DNA of 64,000 bases, taken from contig OY969087.1 in NCBI GenBank assembly GCA_963697525.1, forward strand, positions 6,076,001-6,140,000, given 5' to 3'. Shown here piece by piece: positions 60,456 through 64,000 of this stretch; positions within the stretch are counted from its first letter, which is position 1, and every line of letters starts with the position of its first letter. A program made the translations under genes and the position numbers. The DNA comes from Bradymonas sp963697525. Lineage in GTDB: Bacteria > Myxococcota_A > Bradymonadia > Bradymonadales > Bradymonadaceae. The notes under the pieces were generated by a model that made no database searches, had not been told where the DNA came from, and worked only from the letters and a program-made list of their open reading frames with translations.

Positions 60456-62150
60456 CTACTTCGCGAAGTCCACCGCCCTGGTCTCCCGAATCACGCACAC
60501 CTTGACCTGGCCCGGATAGGTCAGCTCGTCCTCGATCTTGCGCGCGATATCCTTGCTCAAGGCGTAAGCGTCGTTGTCGCTGACCTTGGAGTTGGACACC
60601 ATCACGCGGATCTCGCGGCCGGCCTGGATGGCGTATGTCTTCTCGACGCCGTCGAAGCCCATGGAGATGCGCTCGAGCTCCTCGAGGCGCTTGACGTAGG
60701 TGCCCAGGATCTCGCGGCGCGCGCCGGGGCGGGCGCCGCTGAGCGCGTCGGCGGCGATGACCAGGTGGGCGATGACCGAGTTTTGCGGCTCCTCGTCGTG
60801 GTGAGCGGCGATGGCGTTGCGCACGATCTCGGTCTCGCCGTGCTTCTTGGCGATCTCGGCGCCGACCAGCGCGTGGCTGCCCTCGCGCTCGTGGGTCAGC
60901 GCCTTGCCCATGTCGTGCAGCAGGCCGGCGCGGCGCGCCAGCTTGACGTCGACGCCGAGCTCGTCGGCCATCAGGCCGCACAAAAAGCCGACCTCGATGG
61001 AGTGCGACCACATATTCTGCCCGTAGCTCGTGCGCCAGGTCAGCCGGCCTAGAAGCTTGATGATCTCCGGGTGGAGCCCATGCACGCCCAGCTCGAAGGC
61101 GGCCTGCTCGCCGCGCTCCTTGATGACCTGAGCGATCTCCTGCTCGGTCTTCTCGACGACCTCCTCGATGCGCGCCGGGTGGATGCGCCCGTCGGCGATG
61201 AGCTTTTCGAGCGACAGCCGGGCGATCTCGCGGCGCACCGGATCGAAGGCGCTGACCACGACCACCTCGGGGGTATCGTCGACGATGATGTCCACGCCCG
61301 TGGCCGCCTCCATGGCGCGGATATTGCGGCCCTCGCGCCCGATGATGCGCCCCTTCATGTCGTCGCTGGGCAGTTGGACGACCTTGACGGTGCGCTCGGT
61401 CACATACTCACCGGCGTAGCGCTGAATGGCGGTGGCGAGCACCTTCTTGGCACGCTTGTCGGCCTCGTCCATGGCCGCTTCTTCGAGCTCGCGCACCTTC
61501 TGGGTGGCCTCGGTTTTGGCCTCGGCGACCATCTCGTCGATGAGCTGGGCCTTGGCCTCCTCGGCGGTGTAGCCGGCGACCTTCTCCAGCTCGGTCTGAA
61601 TGCGCTCGTGGTCGCGGGTCAGCTCGTCGTCGCGCTGGTTGAGCTCTTTTTCGCGTGCGTTGAGCCGCTCCTCGCGCCGGGTGGCCTCCTTGTCGCGCTC
61701 GTCGAGCTTGCCGGCGCGCTGGTCGAGCTTGGCCTCGCGCCCGGTCAGGCGCTCCTCGAGCTTCTGCAGCTCGGCACGGCGCTCCTTGAGCTCCTTTTCG
61801 GCCTCCTTTTGGGCCTCGAGCTTGATGGACTCGGCGGCCAGCTCGGCCTCTTTCTGGGTGGCCTCGGCCTTGGATTTGGCCTCCTCGAGCTTGCGCTCGG
61901 CGGCCTCCTCGGCGGCGGCTTTGATCTCGTCGTCGTATTTACCTTTGAGTTCTTCGCGGACCTCGCTGGTCAGCTCCTCGCGCAGCTCGACCTCCACGCG
62001 CTTTTTGGTCTTCTCGACCGTCTTGTCGCGCAGCTCGTCGAGCCGGGCAGAGACCTTGCTGTCCAGCGCGGCATCCGCTTTCCGGTTGGCGAAGAACAGG
62101 CCGGCCACTAGGCCGACGACTGCCCCCACCACGAGAAAGATGATGTTCAT
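60456..62150 (-). CDS. rny: Ribonuclease Y
   Basis: A 564-residue endoribonuclease that starts mRNA decay. One N-terminal membrane helix (IIFLVVGAVVGLVAGLFFA) anchors it, a 200-residue coiled coil follows (EEAAERKLEEAKSKAEATQK), then a KH domain (MKGRIIGREGRNIRAMEAA) and an HD domain (HSIEVGFLCGLMADELGV, AGLLHDMGKA with the catalytic HD). Normal length for RNase Y. It probably shares a unit with the cyclo-ligase and zapA genes upstream. Confidence 0.97.
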   Translation of the reverse strand: MNIIFLVVGAVVGLVAGLFFANRKADAALDSKVSARLDELRDKTVEKTKKRVEVELREELTSEVREELKGKYDDEIKAAAEEAAERKLEEAKSKAEATQKEAELAAESIKLEAQKEAEKELKERRAELQKLEERLTGREAKLDQRAGKLDERDKEATRREERLNAREKELNQRDDELTRDHERIQTELEKVAGYTAEEAKAQLIDEMVAEAKTEATQKVRELEEAAMDEADKRAKKVLATAIQRYAGEYVTERTVKVVQLPSDDMKGRIIGREGRNIRAMEAATGVDIIVDDTPEVVVVSAFDPVRREIARLSLEKLIADGRIHPARIEEVVEKTEQEIAQVIKERGEQAAFELGVHGLHPEIIKLLGRLTWRTSYGQNMWSHSIEVGFLCGLMADELGVDVKLARRAGLLHDMGKALTHEREGSHALVGAEIAKKHGETEIVRNAIAAHHDEEPQNSVIAHLVIAADALSGARPGARREILGTYVKRLEELERISMGFDGVEKTYAIQAGREIRVMVSNSKVSDNDAYALSKDIARKIEDELTYPGQVKVCVIRETRAVDFAK

Positions 62151-62171
62151 TGTCGACTACTCCTCGTCTAT

Positions 62172-62807
62172 CTATGTCAGGCGGCCGTGGGAGCAATAAA
62201 TGACCTGCTCGTCGGTCGCAATGACGTCCATTGGGATATCGTGGGGCTCGACGGGGATCTCTCCCTCGATGAGCTGCCACTGGTAGCAAATCCCCACCAG
62301 CAGCGGGCTCGCCGCGCCCTTCAGGTGCGTCAAGTGTTGATGCGTCTCCAGAGCGTCGGCGAGCGCGCGGTCGTAGAACCCGCGCCCGAAGCCGAGGCGT
62401 CGGCCCTGGCGGTCGAAGGCGACCCCGGGCACGAGAAAGGCGTCGATCTCGGCCAAGGCCGCCGGCGCACCGTCGGGCTCGGGCACGCCGAAGGCGCCCG
62501 GGACCAACGCGTCGAGGTCGTCGACCCTGACAAAATCCAGCTCTCCCGGGCCGTCGACGCGCGGGAAGAACAACTCGGCCCCCTCGCGCTGGCGACGGGC
62601 GAGGAAGCCGGAGGCGTCAATTTCGTTGCGGATGGAGGCGTAGCCGGCGATGGCCGTCAGGGAGGCCAGACGCTCGATCTCCGTGAGGCGCTCGCATAGC
62701 GCACGCGAATGCGCCCGAGCCACCGCGGTGGTCAGCTCGTCGCGCTTCTGGAGCACGGCGGAGCGAAGCTCGGCCTTATTCTTTGCGGACGGAAACTGTC
62801 CGGCCAT
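62172..62807 (-). CDS. 5-formyltetrahydrofolate cyclo-ligase
   Basis: A 211-residue enzyme that converts 5-formyl-THF to methenyl-THF with ATP. It has KNKAELRSAVLQKRDEL at the start and the phosphate-binding GRRLGFGRGFYDRALAD with the conserved G-x-G-x-Y/F-Y-D pattern, followed by PHDIPMDVIATDEQVI. The ATG at 62807 is preferred over a GTG 18 nt earlier. The zapA neighbour is conserved in many proteobacteria. Confidence 0.93.
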   Translation of the reverse strand: MAGQFPSAKNKAELRSAVLQKRDELTTAVARAHSRALCERLTEIERLASLTAIAGYASIRNEIDASGFLARRQREGAELFFPRVDGPGELDFVRVDDLDALVPGAFGVPEPDGAPAALAEIDAFLVPGVAFDRQGRRLGFGRGFYDRALADALETHQHLTHLKGAASPLLVGICYQWQLIEGEIPVEPHDIPMDVIATDEQVIYCSHGRLT

Positions 62808-62942
62808 GGCTTTGCTCACACGCACGAGGCACGGGTCGGCGGGATACCCTCGCCGGACCCACCGTTGACGGCGAGCTGACAGGCACTGCGAACAGATGTT
62901 TTACAGAGAGGTGCGCCCGATCCAGGCCATCCTTTGTTGAGG

Positions 62943-63318
62943 TCAGCCGGTCTCGGGAGTGTTATTGCCGCCGGCCGCCTTATCGAGCAGGCTAAGCATG
63001 GCGTCGGTACGCTCGGTTATCTCTTCTTTCAAACGATTCTATTTCCTGCCGGGCCTCGAATAACTCCTCGGCCACGGTCATGCTTGCCAGCATCAAAAGC
63101 TTGGAGAGGGGCACCGACGGCGCCATCTTCTGGAGCTCGCCGACTTTCTGGTCGATGTGGTCGGCCAGGCGTTGGACAAACGCCGGGTCGTGGTTGCTGC
63201 GAACCGACAGCCGTTGGCCTCGAATTTCGACGCTGACTGGCTTCGACGGACCGGTAGTCGACGTGGTTTGCGTCCCTACCCGCTCGACCGTCGACGTGTT
63301 CGACTCGCGACTCGCCAC
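62943..63318 (-). CDS. zapA: Cell division protein ZapA, frameshifted
   Basis: A small FtsZ-associated protein. It has KPVSVEIRGQRLSVRSNHDP and AFVQRLADHIDQKVGEL (ZapA beta hairpin and helix), then LLMLASMTVAEELFEARQEI. As written the frame ends at 62992 with SFERRDNRAYRRHA, which does not fit. Removing one T of TTT at about 63032 gives SLKEEITERTDAMLSLLDKA, the normal coiled-coil end, and a stop at 62943. A sequencing indel is likely. Confidence 0.85.
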
Positions 63319-63498
63319 ACCATCCTCCTTAAAGTTAGACCCGATTCCCTCTCATTCTGGCGCCGCGAGCCGCTGTACGGATCGGCGCGCCAGCATCCTT
63401 GAAAATCGATGCTGCCATAACTTAGAACTTGGAGGCGAATTCTTGCAAGTATGCATTTGTGAGGAGGCGCCTGACGGCGCGCCAATGGCCATGCCGGC

Positions 63499-64000
63499 CT
63501 ATTTTGCCAGCGGAAATTTCTTCGCTGGCGAGGCCGACCACTCCCACATCGAGCCCGCATAGTTGAGCGCGTGCTTGTAGCCCAGGCTGCGCAGCACCAC
63601 CGTCATCCACCCCGATCGCACCCCGCCCGTGCAATACGACACGACGGTCTTGTCAGGGGTAATCCCCAGCGCTTTTAGCTTCTTCTCGAGCGCCGCCCGC
63701 GGCAATAAGCGCCCATCGGGGCGCATCAGATCCTTGTAGTACAGGTGCACGGCGCCGGGCACGTGGCCGCCGCGCGACTCCCCGTAGGGGGTCTTGCCGT
63801 CGTACTCGCGCTGCTCGCGGGTGTCGATGACAACGAGGTCCTTCGAGCCGAGCTTCTTCTTGAGCTGGTCGCGCCCGATGACCATGGCGGGGTTGCGGTG
63901 GACGACGAAGTCGCCGTTCCTGGTGTGCGAGAGTTTGAGCGTGGTATCCAACCCCGCCTTCTCGAGCGCGCGCTCCCCACCGCTGACGAGCGCCGCGTTG
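63499..64000 (-). CDS. Rhodanese-type sulfurtransferase, 5' end outside
   Basis: About 167 residues are visible, and the frame stays open to the window edge at 64000. It has a linker (LEKAGLDTTLKLSHTRNGDF) and a rhodanese domain: DLVVIDTREQREYDG, GGHVPGAVHLYYKDL and the active-site loop YCTGGVRSG with the catalytic Cys, ending YAGSMWEWSASP. The GG-VRSG loop and the preceding linker suggest the second half of a two-domain thiosulfate/3-mercaptopyruvate sulfurtransferase. Confidence 0.9.
   Translation of the reverse strand, partial: NAALVSGGERALEKAGLDTTLKLSHTRNGDFVVHRNPAMVIGRDQLKKKLGSKDLVVIDTREQREYDGKTPYGESRGGHVPGAVHLYYKDLMRPDGRLLPRAALEKKLKALGITPDKTVVSYCTGGVRSGWMTVVLRSLGYKHALNYAGSMWEWSASPAKKFPLAK

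Noticed and set aside
62808..62942. 6S RNA between zapA and the cyclo-ligase gene, its usual place
   Set aside because: Once zapA is corrected only about 135 nt remain, and I cannot draw the long bulged stem with a central bubble. A covariance search would settle it.

Overview
The window is high-GC bacterial chromosome with small intergenic gaps, many TTG/GTG starts and many exported lipoproteins. The gene content (a Ser/Thr kinase fused to an ATPase and TPR region, Cys-rich Dickkopf-like lipoproteins, lipoproteins with Asp-Thr-Gly-Pro repeats, a fatty-acyl-AMP ligase, BamD, SmpB/tmRNA, RNase Y) suggests a predatory or marine deltaproteobacterium-like lineage (Myxococcota/Bradymonadales). That placement is inference from gene style; there is no rRNA in the window.

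1-6.4 kb: an exported protein fragment and a AAA+ ATPase, then the most interesting locus. On the minus strand, from right to left, it has a sigma70-like promoter (6371-6398), a leader with a small ORF and an intrinsic terminator (6131-6164), a 66-residue ubiquitin-like protein ending in Gly (5909-6109), two tandem Y-RNA-like structured RNAs (5690-5873 and 5391-5675), a Ro60/Rsr-like TROVE-vWA protein (3840-5288), a 101-nt hairpin, an unknown 282-residue protein and an E1/ThiF-like enzyme. It looks like a Ro/Y-RNA ribonucleoprotein module combined with a ubiquitin-like activation module.

6.4-17.9 kb: a Cys-rich exported peptide, the large kinase-ATPase-TPR regulator, an SDR oxidoreductase, OsmC-like and GyrI-like proteins, and remnants of a duplicated thioesterase-like gene. 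An accessory region at 14.2-17.9 kb is bounded by direct repeats of about 170 bp. It holds an AbiEi-type antitoxin with an internally deleted AbiEii toxin and a divergent pair of unknown genes, and it ends at the 3' end of ssrA.

17.9-35 kb: ssrA-smpB, a TPR lipoprotein, ffh and a Yip1-like membrane protein. Next come two tandem copies of a lipoprotein plus repeat-protein unit (one copy frameshifted), rplM-rpsI, bamD, two paralogous Cys-rich lipoproteins and a FAAL.

35-50 kb: a GAF protein, a small group of genes with a type III secretion flavour (weak), a PQQ-like beta-propeller protein with a small partner, a phosphoesterase, a large HEAT-repeat protein, a coiled-coil membrane protein, TerB-like and Trm112-like proteins, an outer-membrane DUF1302-like protein and a 128-bp tandem repeat.

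50-64 kb: housekeeping. An outer-membrane lipoprotein-sorting-like protein, a sulfur-amino-acid and one-carbon operon (homocysteine methyltransferase/MTHFR, cysK, cysE), queD, tRNA-Lys and tRNA-Glu, a beta-CASP MBL protein, a REP-type doublet, tyrS, rny, 5-formyl-THF cyclo-ligase, zapA and a partial sulfurtransferase. Three genes (the repeat protein at 26.2-27.6 kb, cysE and zapA) each need one single-base correction to be full length, which may reflect sequencing error. Three distant intergenic sites share a conserved promoter-like element of about 39 bp.
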